A stretch of DNA of 64,000 nucleotides from Trichuris trichiura. Its lineage: Eukaryota; Nematoda; Enoplea; Trichinellida; Trichuridae. The position numbers and the translations under genes were made by a program. The stretch's first letter is position 1, and every line of letters begins with the position of its first letter. The notes beneath the pieces are model-generated. The model did no database searches. It worked only from the letters and a program-made list of their open reading frames with translations, and had not been told where the DNA came from. The DNA lies in contig JBAJFE010000021.1 in assembly GCA_037903355.1 (NCBI GenBank), positions 1 to 64,000 of the forward strand. The letters run 5' to 3'. Below, in pieces: positions 11,180 through 23,138 of this stretch.

Positions 11180-12399
11180 ATTCGATTCGGCTACTCTGAC
11201 CAACCTGTCTTTGAATCTTTCCATGACCAATGTTAAGAGTGTCCACTTATTAATAGTAGAAAAGTTACTTCTAACGACGCTTTGAAATTGCAAGTTGCTT
11301 AAGCTTTCGTGTAGAACTGCCAGCAAGCAATGGATTATGCGACCAAAAGAGCTAAACCGCTTCGCGTGAAACTAATATACCAACTGTTAAGTTGAACTAA
11401 TTAGCATACGGTAGAACTTTAAATTTAGACTACTTCGTAATAAAGTAATTTTAGGCGCGCATTTCAAAAGTACTCAACGATGCAAAAAAGGCATACAGAA
11501 TCAACCTGGACAAATCACAACTTCAAGTATAAACAGACGCACTTGTTTATAAAAACGCCTTATATTCAAGGTCTTCTCAGCTGGCATGAGCTTTACATAC
11601 GATGATGGAGTATTTCTGAATTGATTAGCAAAGAAAAATGAGGAGTAGCGCTGAGCTGAATGAATAGACGAACATGAGCATTTTTTTGCTGAAATACAGT
11701 AAGAGCAGCAGGGGAACTTCTAGCGGGAGAAAAGAAAAGATTAATTTGCACTCTTTTCTTCAATCTTAACTTTCAATAACTGTTCTGACGGAACTAAGTT
11801 TTAAAATTTCGAGTGGACCTTCACCCTCTCTGCCATTTCAAAGAAGCTTTGGAGGCCGGCCCACTTGATCGTTTCGTAAAGGACACAAACATTTTCATAT
11901 TAAAGCATACAATGAATAACAAGTTTAATGCGTCAAAGCAAAAAGTAAAATTACAAACTTGCGTATCTTTCGGTTTACACCATGATGACGGTTGTCGAGT
12001 GGTAGAAAAGCTTATTAAGCTTTCAGTCCCGGCTTACCAGATTAAATGCGACCGTAGCGAAAATAACTTATGAATATGCTGAAATCAAGCAACCAACTCC
12101 AAATAGAACTTCACCGCATGTCAGGAATATTTCTGTTGAAAAATTAGATGTGCACCGCATTTCGTTTTTACGAAAATTCGGCGAATGAATACTTCGAGAA
12201 CCAAGAAATGAATTTCTTTGGGCCAATGACTACGCGCTTGCCGGGAGCTCGAGTAAAACAAACAGGATTCTTCTTCCTTTTTTGGTTACTATCTTATTTG
12301 GGAGTTTAGTCCAAGCTGAAAAGTGTTCGATTCGACTTGTTTATGGCGATTTTATAACAGATTTTCTCCTACGAAATTAGGCAGTATACTTTGAAAATA
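11180..12399. other. Intergenic, no gene recognised
   Basis: Spacer between cathepsin copies 3 and 4. One 86-codon frame at 11813-12073 has no ATG start and no recognisable feature. Similarity to the copy 3 promoter region starts near 12385. Confidence 0.45.
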
Positions 12400-12609
12400 A
12401 GATAACGTACGGTAAACTGCTAGAAAAAATACACTGCTGATTAAGCAAACTATTCACTACTTGTTGCCTATCATTTGGAATTTTGTACTTATCTTATGAA
12501 ATAAATAGCGTTCAAATTGTTATCAGGACGAAGTGGAAATATCAGACTATTAAGTGCGACTAACAGAGCACATTATCACTACTCGATGGAAGAGATATTG
12601 ATATAAAAG
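12400..12609 (+). promoter_or_regulatory. Promoter region of cathepsin copy 4
   Basis: AGATAA (12400-12405), TTATC (12489-12493), TATCAG (12521-12526), TTATC (12573-12577) and TATAAAAG (12602-12609), in the order seen before copy 3. TTATC to TATA is 29 bp and TATCAG to TATA is 81 bp. The promoter therefore looks intact although the gene behind it is deleted. Confidence 0.6.
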
Positions 12610-12648
12610 GTGCGCAATTTGAATCAACAATGAAAAGCTGAAGCTGAC

Positions 12649-13364
12649 ATGTTGCTAAGCCTATTATTACTGACGCTTTGGCATAGAACAGACGCAAGCT
12701 TCTATGAAGACCACTGTGTAGAGATAAAGAAAACCTTCAAAATCGAAGAGAATAGTCAAAAACCATCATGGACGGTGAGGAACCTATTCAAGTGCACTTG
12801 AAGTATCAGAAACGAGAAGACTTTGCAGCTAGGAATGAACGACCATTTCCGCGGAATGTCATTAGACGACATCAACGCTTTGATGGCAGCTCGTCTTGAT
12901 CATGCTGAACTCTTCAACTCTACTATGGATATACTTGACGATTTCACCGAAGCGAAACTGCCAGAAAAATTTGACGCACGCGAGAAGCGGAAGGAACGTG
13001 CCTTGCTAATTTCAGTCACATACAGTGATCTCACATACTACAAGTCAGGTCAGTTACAATAGTTTCACGGAACTATTGTTCTTAAGACGCATAACAACGT
13101 TAGGCATTTATGCGCACAAAACGGGAAAAAAAATTGAAACGCACGCCGTACGAATAGTTGGATGGGGTAAGCAAGGAGACGATAAATACTGCTTAGTTGC
13201 CAATTCTTGGGACGCAGATTGGCAGATTGGGGAGAAGACGGTAAGTTACAAGTTTCCTATGAATCTTAAGCATAACTTTTTATTAAGGCTTCTTTAAAAT
13301 TAAAAAAGGGCAAAACGAGTGCATAATTGAGAAATATCCCACCGCCGGTGATTCAATGGTTTAA
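12649..13364 (+). pseudogene. Internally deleted cathepsin B-like copy 4, catalytic cysteine lost
   Basis: Exon 1 (12649-12774, signal peptide) and most of exon 2 are intact. Exon 2 is then fused in frame, within about 12829-13048, to the end of exon 5: the reading goes from KERALLIS directly to TYSDLTYYKSG. This removes the catalytic Cys, all of exons 3 and 4 and the occluding loop. The His exon follows (13104-13240) with THAVRIVGWG and VANSW, but an 8-bp tandem duplication (CAGATTGG twice) makes it 137 nt instead of 129. The last exon (from 13288) is then read out of frame and stops at 13324-13326 rather than the ancestral stop at 13362-13364. It cannot be a protease. A secreted propeptide-containing product is possible because promoter, start and splice sites persist. 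Confidence 0.85.
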
Positions 13365-15081
13365 ACGCGACTCGGCTATTGATAGGTGATGATCTTTTTG
13401 AGTCCCCTCTTAGCCAACGTTTGCAATATTCGTTCAGTAAATAATGCGTAACAGTTACGGGAAGTCGCAAGTTGCTTAAGGGATTCCGTGGAAATGACAG
13501 AGAACAATAAATCAGGGAACCAACACCATCTTAAGACTGCTTTACGCAGTGACATAATAACTATTTTCAAGTTCAGTTAACATGCATTAAAATTTTTGAT
13601 GCGTTTCCCTTTTCACAGTAGACAGCAAAAGTGACACATGGAAACGAGCGGATACAGACATTTCTTAGGCAGCGTCTCGTTTTTCTTGTCAAGTTGTCAG
13701 CGTGCTCAACCGAAAAACAAAAGCCTGATTGAAAACAAGGGCACATACTTCCGGAAAGGAACCTGCTTATTAAATAGTCATCTGTTGAAAGACTGCGATT
13801 TGAAGTCAGTTGTTAGGCACGAATCAAGGAATACGTTAGACGCTACCGTAAATTAAAAATGTTACCGCCTTTTCGCAAAGCAGAACCTTAGCACTACAAC
13901 CATCTTCGGGCACGTAACTATCGTGTCCTGATTGTTCCAACTGGACTGCTTCGATGTGAAAATGGAATAGATAAAAAAAGGGATAATAGCGCTAATCGAA
14001 TAATAAAGTATTCAGAATTAATCTCTCCGCGCGTCATTTTTTGAAAAGGGCAGCATTCGAAACAATAGATATTTGAGATAAAGTTACGTCATGAAACAAT
14101 TCGATCGTACAACAAATTTTCAAATAAATTTTTTCCCTGTTCTTATGGAAAGATTTGAGCGGAAAAAACTAAAAGTAAAAGATCTACGGCTTCGGCAGCT
14201 GGAAGTATGCGACGTTTAGGAATTTGGTCACCATAACCCCAATGAAAAGCAAGGAAGTTACAGAAATTAGAAAAGCGCGAAAACGACACTTACGATAAAT
14301 TACCATTAAACAAAAGTAAGTAAACATTACAATCTAAAAATTTTGACTTACCCAAAGAAGATGCCGCGTAGACAATGGCGAGTAATACGAAGGAGCAGTT
14401 GAGCGGACGCGTTTCCAGAATTTTGAACAGATTAGCAACCAGAAGTATGAATTCAAAATAAATAGCAGAAATTTACCCATCATCAGAAAATAACAGCAGG
14501 TGTAGTAGCTCTGTCTACGAACGCTAAAGATAGAAGAAGTTGTAATGTGCTGCAATTAATTATCGTATGTTAATGATTCTCAGGAATAGTTTGAATATGC
14601 GTGGCATATCTTGCTTAGCTATACTAATTTTGCTCCACCTACTAAAGCGTTCAAGTAAACATACTTTGAAAAACAGTCTTGAATAAATATTTTCTTTTCG
14701 CTTGCTGTAAAATGACTAAGAGTTTGAAAAGCCGGTAAGCGTGGCAGAAAACCAAGCAAAACACAAGTTGTCTACCCCCTTTTTTATACATTAAACGAGG
14801 TGCACTCCTTGTGCTTTTGCATAAGTGACGAAAGGTTAGTAAAACGCTGTAAAGAGGGACCTTCTCTTTATTTTACCGCTGAGACAAACCAAAAGCTTCG
14901 GTTAATTAAAATTAAATGATGGACGGGAAAGCCGCACAGTGAAACATTTACTATGAAAAACTACGGATCCGATGAGAAGAGTTTTGTCTTCAAAATGAAG
15001 AAATATTAAACATATACCGTAACATGGACATCAGGTTCCTAATATCGTAACTGGTGTGAGCACAAATTGTTCAAGCTGAAC
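13365..15081. other. Intergenic, no gene recognised
   Basis: A 72-codon ATG frame at 13638-13856 has no recognisable domain or signal peptide and is not supported further. Otherwise AT-rich spacer. Confidence 0.45.
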
Positions 15082-16592
15082 ATGGATGAAAAAGAAGAGC
15101 TATCACGTAGTATTGTGCGCCGTTTGAACGCCCTTGGCACTTTCGACCACCCAGCTGTTGCATTTTTGTTTGTACAACAGGACAGGTTTGTAATTGAACA
15201 CTTTTTGTACCGCATTCGCTTTATACGGTGTCTTAGGATCTCGACTCTGAAACATGCCACCTATCCAACTCTTTACTCTCTCATTTATGCTTTAATATGC
15301 CAGATTCAAATGCTCCAGCCAGAGCAAGGGTAATGACAATGCGCCGTCCAGTTTGCTTTTTAAATGACGTTTTTCATTTTTCCGAGTTAGTGCTGCTTTC
15401 TGGCCAATTGTTTCCAGAAAAGAAGAAGTCAAGTTTAATTCTTTCTATCGTCAGTGGCACGGTACCGTCAGAAAAGTGAGAATTATCCATTTCCCACAGC
15501 CGCTGACGTATCGTATGGCAATACGTATTTTGTAGTATCTACCAGAAAGTTTGAACTCGTTCCTTGAAACTTGGCCCTCCATATCTTCGGTCAAAGGATG
15601 TTTCGAAGCTTTGGAGCGCCTGTCCATACTGGCCATGCTAAACCGCTTAGCTAAGCAGCGTAATTGTCACTGCTTATTGCGAACATACGCGGATGGAATT
15701 GTTCCTATTAGATCTCACGATTGGTGCATTTGGCCAGACATCCTTGTTTGAAACTGATTGGGAAACTTTAACTGCTCAAGAAGTTGACCTGAAGGAGCGC
15801 CAACATCTTTATCTGAAAGGACTGATATCTGAACAAATTGTAGCCAAAAAGTAAGCTTTTATAGGCTAGGCTTTCTTACCTAAATGCACCAAAGCTATAT
15901 AGGAAACTTCAAGAAGAGAAAGAGAGACTAGATGCTGCGATTAAAGAAAAGCAGGATCACTTGCGTAAACTGATGGGGTACACCTCACCAAGTTTAAAAA
16001 CAGAACGCAGTAAGTGAAAAAATTCCCACTTTATGTTTAGATGCAACGAAAGCGAGACAAATGAAGCGTTGACTTTGAAGGCGGAAAAGTTTATACAAGG
16101 ATATAAAGACTTCTGCGATGAAGTTCGTTGCCCTCACAAGCTATTGACATGCATAATTAAAGTTCAATCAGTTCTGCAAATTAGTTTCGCCCTTGGAAAG
16201 ACTGGAACAGCGTCTCGACCAATGCTTGGCAACCCTTCGCGAAGCAGAGGAGACTGACCATAAGGAAACCTGCAAGGAGGCACTACCAGAAGTAATTAAC
16301 AAGGTAAATTTAATTAACGTTACTTCCACGTGAATTACACAGTAATTATTTGCACGCAAGCTTTAGGCTACTGTCGAAGATGGCAGCGTGGATGTTCTCA
16401 GGTAAGTTGAAGATTCTGTTACAAGAGAATCAGTCGCCTTATTCTGGAAGGCTTTGCGAAGAACTAAAGCTGAACTTAGCATCTATAAGTGTAACCGAGG
16501 ATGGAGAAGGGCTTAAACGCGTTCTGGAAAACCTACAAGCTTGTCAGGATGTTTTACTAGTCCAACGCGAAAAACTTCTCGCCGTCAAGTAG
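15082..16592 (+). CDS. Coiled-coil protein, possibly HAUS7-like augmin subunit
   Basis: A multi-exon gene assembled from in-frame GT-AG junctions: 15082-15185, 15304-15329, 15391 to about 15450 (donor uncertain), about 15538-15659, then exons near 15700-15850, 15902-15977 and 16041-16592 with short introns. The product is about 310-330 residues. The N-terminal half is leucine-rich and globular (SGQLFPEKKKSSLILSI, LERLSILAMLNRLAKQ). The C-terminal half is strongly coiled-coil (VAKKKLQEEKERLDAAIKEK, LERLEQRLDQCLATLREAEE). It ends QREKLLAVK. The order of an N-terminal leucine-rich part, an LTIGxxxxxSL stretch and C-terminal coiled coils recalls HAUS7, which helps the augmin complex nucleate microtubules in the spindle, but similarity is weak. 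Several donors were chosen only because they keep frame. Confidence 0.55.
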
Positions 16593-17972
16593 CCATTGTT
16601 TGCTATGAAAGAAAGGTAGAAGCGTACGCTATGTATTTATTTAGGGATTCTTTAATGAGGAAAGAGGAGAAATTGAAACCTGAGTGTTCGCTTGAGAAGG
16701 ACAACGTCGAAGCCAGTCCAGCTAACTTGCTCTCTCAATCGGTCAGTTACAACAACTGAAAATACACTGCACAGCTCTGCCCTACTAATGATTTCAGCCA
16801 AAGAACAACAACACTACGAAGGTCTATTGTCTTTCCGCTGAACACGATTCCTCCAAATCTGAACAACGTGACAAAGAAAACTGCAATTCATCCTGCTAAA
16901 TAAGCGTGAATATTCCTCTTCTTCGTCCGTGGGAGTAGTAGTATGCTATTGCTTGGGCTTCTTTTAATGTTCCTTTGCTCATTAAATGTTTCATAAAAAT
17001 TTTGAATGTAATCAAGGCCAAATAGTTCTATCGCGTACAAAGTGACAACCATCCAAACTATCAGTAACCTTAGCTTGCGCTGTCCGGAAAAAGGCTTTCA
17101 TCTGTACAAAAGATAAAGAAAAGTTTCAAGTTGTGATCACTTACCCGCTAGAGCAAATCTACCTGCTTATCGTTTTCGTAAACTTACCTGAGCATCAATA
17201 AACACAGTACTTCGGTGATGAGCTGGAATTGAACATTTTTTCTCGCTAGTTTTGTCGCCGCTCTAAGGCTTGACGGTTCGAAATGTAATATTTTTTGATT
17301 AAGTAGACTTGATGAAAAAAGTTGAAAGCGGTTTATTTCCCGTTGCGCTTAACAAAAATGAATCTAGCTGATTAGCGAACATAATGAGCTATTGAAGGTA
17401 CGAGGATGGGCTTACTGCGGCAACACCCACAGATGCTTTAATTTCTCATACAAGTCTTCTTGGAGAATGTGGTGTACAATAAGAACACAGTATAGTCATT
17501 CATGCAGTACCACGCAAAGTCAATGCATTTAATAGTTATTTTTCATTGTTTAGTCGTTCCTTCTGAAAAGAGGGTCAAGTTTGGTCTTACTCTTGTTAAA
17601 AATGTAAGTGCTGAAAGTACTCTCCGCACCAGCTGCACCACTCATCATATCTGGGCATTTTTCGGCAGCATATACCTACATACACACAATTTCTCTACGC
17701 CAGGTACGTTTAGGAAAAAGTAATACATCTACGAAGCAAATCGTATATCTTCAATCCCTCACTGCAGAGCGGACTCAACTGGTCATGTTGTAGAGAGCAA
17801 GTTAGCACACAAAGTACAGAGCTGGTCAAGATATAGAGGTCATCCCTCCATTGAACATATGTGGTCCAATTAGCTTGTGAAAATTCGGTCAACTCAGGGA
17901 GACGGTCAACTTCGGAAGTTCTATTACATCGTGAGTTCGAACGAGTTTTCACTTTTCAGAAGGCTTGCACGT
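16593..17972. other. Intergenic, no gene recognised
   Basis: Short frames only. A continuation at 16541-16759 overlaps the end of the coiled-coil gene in another frame and has no independent support. Confidence 0.4.
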
Positions 17973-18104
17973 ATGAAGTTCGCTTTCTATCTCTCTATCT
18001 TTTATTTATTAGTTTTATTAAAAATTACGACTGCGCGTGTCCATAAGCTACTCAGCAAAAACTTAGACAAGAATCTATGGAGAGACTGTAAATTTCGACA
18101 ATAA
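17973..18104 (+). CDS. Possible 43-residue secreted peptide
   Basis: An ATG frame encodes a textbook-like signal peptide (MKFAFYLSIFYLLVLLK, then ITTA) followed by about 22 basic residues ending CKFRQ and a TAA overlapping an AATAAA at 18100-18105. There is no recognised family, only one cysteine in the mature part and no paralogue in the window. The frame extends upstream without a stop to about 17877, so the start is a guess from the signal peptide. It could be chance, since AT-rich DNA often yields hydrophobic frames. Confidence 0.25.
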   Translation: MKFAFYLSIFYLLVLLKITTARVHKLLSKNLDKNLWRDCKFRQ

Positions 18105-21100
18105 AATGAGTTCAAGTTAGAATACTGTTGCCAATCTATCCATTGCCTTGTTGCTTATGAATTTAAATCGCTATGCTCGTTGAAAAAAATATGCCCTGCA
18201 TTGAAGTTCCTTATTTCAACCGATAACATGCCGTGTTCATGTCTGGCATAAAATTCGACTCTCTTTGCATATGGTTGACACATCCTCCTTCCTCTTCTTT
18301 TCTGAGTATTCTGATTGTTTCCTGTAGCACTTCGCAGCAAACACTTTCTAATTTAGCTACTTTATGCGAAAAACTTAGATACGTTTAGTCAGCTGCAACT
18401 TTTCACCTTTAAATGTATTCCCTTCGTGGTTCCCCACATTGCTAAAGCAATCATATTAGCAGGGACAAGCGGGACCTATTTAACTAGTCCACATCATATT
18501 AAATATCAATAAAAGTCCAAGTAGCAGTGCGACTGCTCAAATCAGGTTAAATACAAAATTTTTGGATATAGGATATTTTGTAACGGGTACATGAATTGTT
18601 ACGCTGGATATTACAGCACGTACTTCTAATCTTGTCACGAAGATGAAAACAACAACTTTACTAATTGCTGTCGCGATTAATATATTAAACGGGTTTACTA
18701 TCATTTCAACGAGGAAGACTTGAAAATTTATAAAGTTTGAGTATAAGTTACAATGTCTTCTTTCAGCTCAGAATTCGTACGAAAGATCTAAAATGAACCC
18801 AACTTCGAAAGTGAATTTAAACAAATATGTAGCACACCATATAGGTGATGTGCAGGCGATTATCGATCATTTTTAATAATATGGTTGGCGTAATGGCATA
18901 TTAAAACTAATTTCAGTTATTCAGACAATTATAAAACAGGCAATATGCACTTTGTTCTAATACTGAGCGTTTTACTTTTTCATACATATATCAGTTGACT
19001 TTCGTCATTTCCCTGTTTCTGCTTCCACCTGATGCGCTATTAACATAAGGTCGAAAATAAAGACGGTTGGAATAGTTCGTTTTCTATGGCTTGACCAAGG
19101 CCTGTATAGGAATGACAGATAAGAAGCTGCTAGAATGTGCGACGACGGAAACCTGATAACACATGAACCTAGAAACACTATCCCATGCAAGTAGTATAAT
19201 GCAAGGTGGCACTGCAAGAACACTAAAAAGGCAAATTTTGTAACAGCTAAGAACTGGAAGATCGACAGCTTTTGCTGATTGAAACTTGGATCACTTAAAC
19301 CTATTTTTCAGCCTTAGGGCTCCTTTTTGCTTGAAGTGATATAATCCTGACACATACAGAACCTACAACCCAGCAAATCGCCTACACTGCCAAAACCAAG
19401 CATTTCACTACGACAATATGAAGGTGTGATAGGCTGAGCGCGAAGCCCACGCGTACGCTTTATTAACGCTACTAAGAAAGGCACGATTACGAAAACCAGC
19501 AGTTCATTGGTCCATTAAAAATGCGGCCATTTCGGTGCCGCATCAAAAACGCATTACGCAACAGTATTGATCTCTTATCAGTTTATTGTTACCCAATATT
19601 ACTACTAATAATAGGAGTCCTTCAAAGAAGACAAAAGATCGCCTAAATGCTTTACATTGAAACGTTTAAAGCGTGACCACGCAGAGCGGAACGAAAAACA
19701 ATTATTACCTAACAATGCGCATTGTGCTCAGCTGCACAGGTTCATTTTGCATTATCCTGCCACATTCGTTGCTAATTGTCCATCAGAACTTGTATTAACT
19801 TTCAGGAAGTTAACGTTACCCGCAAACTGACGTCAGTTCGCTAAGTCTCATCAAAACTTACCATAACAGTAAAACGCCTTATATTCAGCGCAATCGCCAA
19901 AGCGGCATGATGCTGGACGTAGCAAGAGAAAAGTCGTTAAAAGCTTTTGTCACCACCAAATTGAAATTATTAATCCCATTATAACGCGTGAAAACAAAGC
20001 TGAAAGTTCCGCGTATGTTACTGTGCGCTCGACGGGATTCTTCACGAATAAATTCTAGAACTAGTAAATAACAATGCTATACCTAAGGAACTTTGTAGAG
20101 CTTACCAGAAGTGACAAGCACATAAGCAACGTTCAGGTTCGGAACTGCACACAAAAAGTAAACTTTGTAAAAGTGCCATTTCTTTATGAACAAACCTAAC
20201 TTGAAGAAAGCAATAAAAAAAAGACCACGCGTAAGGATATTACTTTATCTTAGAAAGAAAATCCACAACTCTTCAACCGACAAAGGCCAAAACTGAATTT
20301 CTAATGACAGAACAAAAAGTAATAACATTGAAAATTACGAATGTGACAGAAAAATGTGAATAAAAATAGATAACACAGGCTGAAAGGTGAACTTTCATAA
20401 ACATAATATTAAACTATCAGTATGTGTAAATCATCGCAACATTAGGCGGAACGAAGATACCAACAAGAAAAACGCTTTGTTTCATCCTATTCCGTCATTT
20501 AAATTTATCAGTAAGCGGAAAAAGGCGTTAATATCTTTCCGTTAAATTGATCACTTCCTAAAAAGGAAAAGACTGTCAAGGAAATTTCACTCTCGTAACA
20601 GCTTGCCCGAGAATGTCTTGACATCACAAGCGCTAAGCCTCTCAAATGGCAAAGCTATGTGGTGTCAAACAGCATGGCATTTTTCTTTCCTTCTACTAAT
20701 AGGTGACCTGGTCGGTAGTTCAAAAGTAAACTGTCCAAAATTTCAGTAGCGGCAAAGCTTTGCGGGCGAAAAGCGATTAACACTCGTCTTTGAACCAGTT
20801 TGCAGGCATTCTCATGCTCAGTGGAAAGATTGGACAAGTGCCCTATGGTAACGATGTTCACTTGGACAATAACCTGTTTCATTCAACCTTAACTTGTCCA
20901 ATCGTCATATGAATGAACAGAATACGTCAGCAAGCCGGTTATGCAAATAACTGTCATTACTTAATGGACAATGTCTTAACAAAAAGGCTTCCGTGAATAG
21001 CACTTCATACATCTTTTCACTTAAACCGGAAGTGCGTAGTGAAACAAATCAATACGCACTGTTTGGCTTTCTATTCTGAAAACCATAATCATTACAACCA

Positions 21101-21705
21101 TTTGTTCAAGTAAAGACTTTTCTGATGCGTTCGCTATTCTTTTAACGTAAAACTTGCAATGTTCACGTGATGTTCGCGCCTCATAACAATAAAGCACATA
21201 TCGAAACGTTGACAATGAACGTGGACAGGTCGATCGGAGAGGCGAAAAGGGAAACCCGATTTAAAAATTTCGAATTAAGATCCATCGCATGCTCAGCTGA
21301 CAAAACAATAGCATTTTCCTTTTCCGGTTAAAATGAAAGTGCTAATGTCCAGATGCGTTGACTATAAGTCGATTGAAAGCATGATTGAAATTCGCCGAAA
21401 ATGAATGTAACGGTCGAACTTTCCAGTTTTCCCGAATGCTTTAAACAAACAGCCTTATCTGCGTTTACAACGCATCGTTCACATGCACACTTGGCTGACA
21501 AGTGCGAACCAAAGTATAATAATGCTACTACGACTGGTTCATTCCTCTATTCATTGTCACCACCTGTTGGCAAGCAGCGAAGCATAACCCTTATCAGGCT
21601 TGAGTGACCTACAATTGAGATATATAACTGCCTACGCAAACGAACAAACTCATATATCATTGAAACTGCTGAAAAATTCCCTGACCATTCAACTTCAGGC
21701 ATATC
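18105..21705. other. Long stretch with no recognisable gene
   Basis: About 3.6 kb of AT-rich DNA without a supportable coding frame, RNA gene or repeat. Candidate frames (19005-19223, 20655-20882, 21021-21215 on -, 21401-21607 on +) lack domains and splice partners. The last few hundred bases should hold the promoter of the adenosine deaminase gene. Confidence 0.4.
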
Positions 21706-23138
21706 ATGGCTCACTTGCCCAAGGTACGTCATTGTTCAAAGTAAATCTACAACCTTAACCTGAATTTACATACAGATCGAACTTCATATACATCTGGACG
21801 GGGCGATACGACATGACACCATCGTAGACCTGGCTAAGTAATAATACGTGCCAATCCTAGCAGACTTCTGAGCTACATTTTTAGGCAAAAGCAAATCCCG
21901 CTTCCTAGTTACAATACATGCGAGTTCAGAGCAGCAGTTACTAGCCGAGAGCCGGCCAGCTTAGAAAAAATGCTTAATGATTTTCGCATCTTCATACCAG
22001 TACTAATGTAGGCGACCGAGAGAAGGCAGTTTTACGCTTCCAGGATATAGCCAGCGATTATATTTAGTGGTGATCCCGAGGCTCTCGAAAGAGTCGCGTA
22101 TGAATACTGCGTCACCCAAGCTGACAACAACGTAATCTATTCGGAGCTTCGCTACAGCCCTCACCTCCTTTCCAACATGATTTCCAACAATCCGTACAAG
22201 CCATCCAACGGACCATATCGCGCTAAAGGTGACGTTGCACCCGAAAAGGTGGTCCAGTGCATCAACGAAGGACTACGAAAGGGTCAGCGAGACTTCGGCA
22301 TCCAAGTACGATCACTGCTTTGTTGCATCGCCGGCTATTCAGGTGAAAAATTTAAATATTTGCACTTAGCCATCTTCCATTTCACAAAGCCACCTTTTCT
22401 TCATTAGACTGGTCAAACGAAGTACTCCGGCTTTGCGACAAGTACAGGTTTGATGGCGTTGTCGGCATAGACCAGGCCGGAGCCAACGTCAAATTTGACC
22501 ACCGGGAAATTAGCATTTTTAATCAAGCTGAAAAGATGGGCATCCATAGAACCATCCATGCCGGCGAGACCGGAACAGCTGACAATGTCAAGCAGGTATC
22601 AATCTGTTATCAATACAGAATGTTCGAAAAGGCGACTCATCTTAGGCAATCGAGGATCTGCATGTAGAACGTATAGGTCATGGTTATCGCGTGCTTCAAG
22701 ACCCAACCATTTACGAAAGTCTCAAGAAAGGTGGGCAACATTTGGAACTCTGCCCACTGTCCAGCGTGGTCACCGGTTCCGTAGAGAATAATTGGGCCAA
22801 ACATCCGGCGAAAAGGTTACTTTCCTTCCTTGTTTAGCTACTTAAAGAATGAATCCAAATCCACTTAGATTTCTGAAGGATCGTATCAATTTTTCAATCA
22901 ATACCGACGACCCCACTATTCTGGATAATAGCATGAACAGCGAATTCGACCTTTGCAAGGAAAAGTTACAGTTCACCGATCATGACCTGTTCTACGCTGT
23001 AGGGAGGGTGTTCACTTAAGCGCTTTATATGACGCCGAACGTTCTTTCCAGGTATCCAATGCTGCAAGGTCGGCATTTTTGAAAGACGAAGAGCGAGAAG
23101 CCCTACTTTCAAAAGTGAAACGCCAATGGCCCAAATAA
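21706..23138 (+). CDS. ADA: Adenosine deaminase
   Basis: Zinc hydrolase that converts adenosine and deoxyadenosine to inosine in purine salvage; about 350 residues, the normal family length. Exons: 21706-21723, 21776-21837, 21885-22007, 22068-22342, 22408-22595, 22646-22815, 22869-22998, 23052-23138. Zinc and catalytic residues are all visible: HIHLDGA near the N-terminus, TIHAGETG (His and Glu), RIGHGY (His) and SINTDDPTI (the Asp pair). The substrate-side stretch ELRYSPHLL is also conserved. The start MAHLPKIELHIHLDG matches the family N-terminus. No signal peptide, so cytosolic. Introns are 46-65 bp. Confidence 0.95.

Noticed and set aside
22008..22067. GDREKAVLRF-like translation inside an adenosine deaminase intron, resembling a duplicated exon
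   Set aside because: The GTAGGC donor and TATTTAG acceptor give a perfect family join (PVLI then GDPEALERVAYEYC). The intronic similarity is to one short motif only and runs into a stop.
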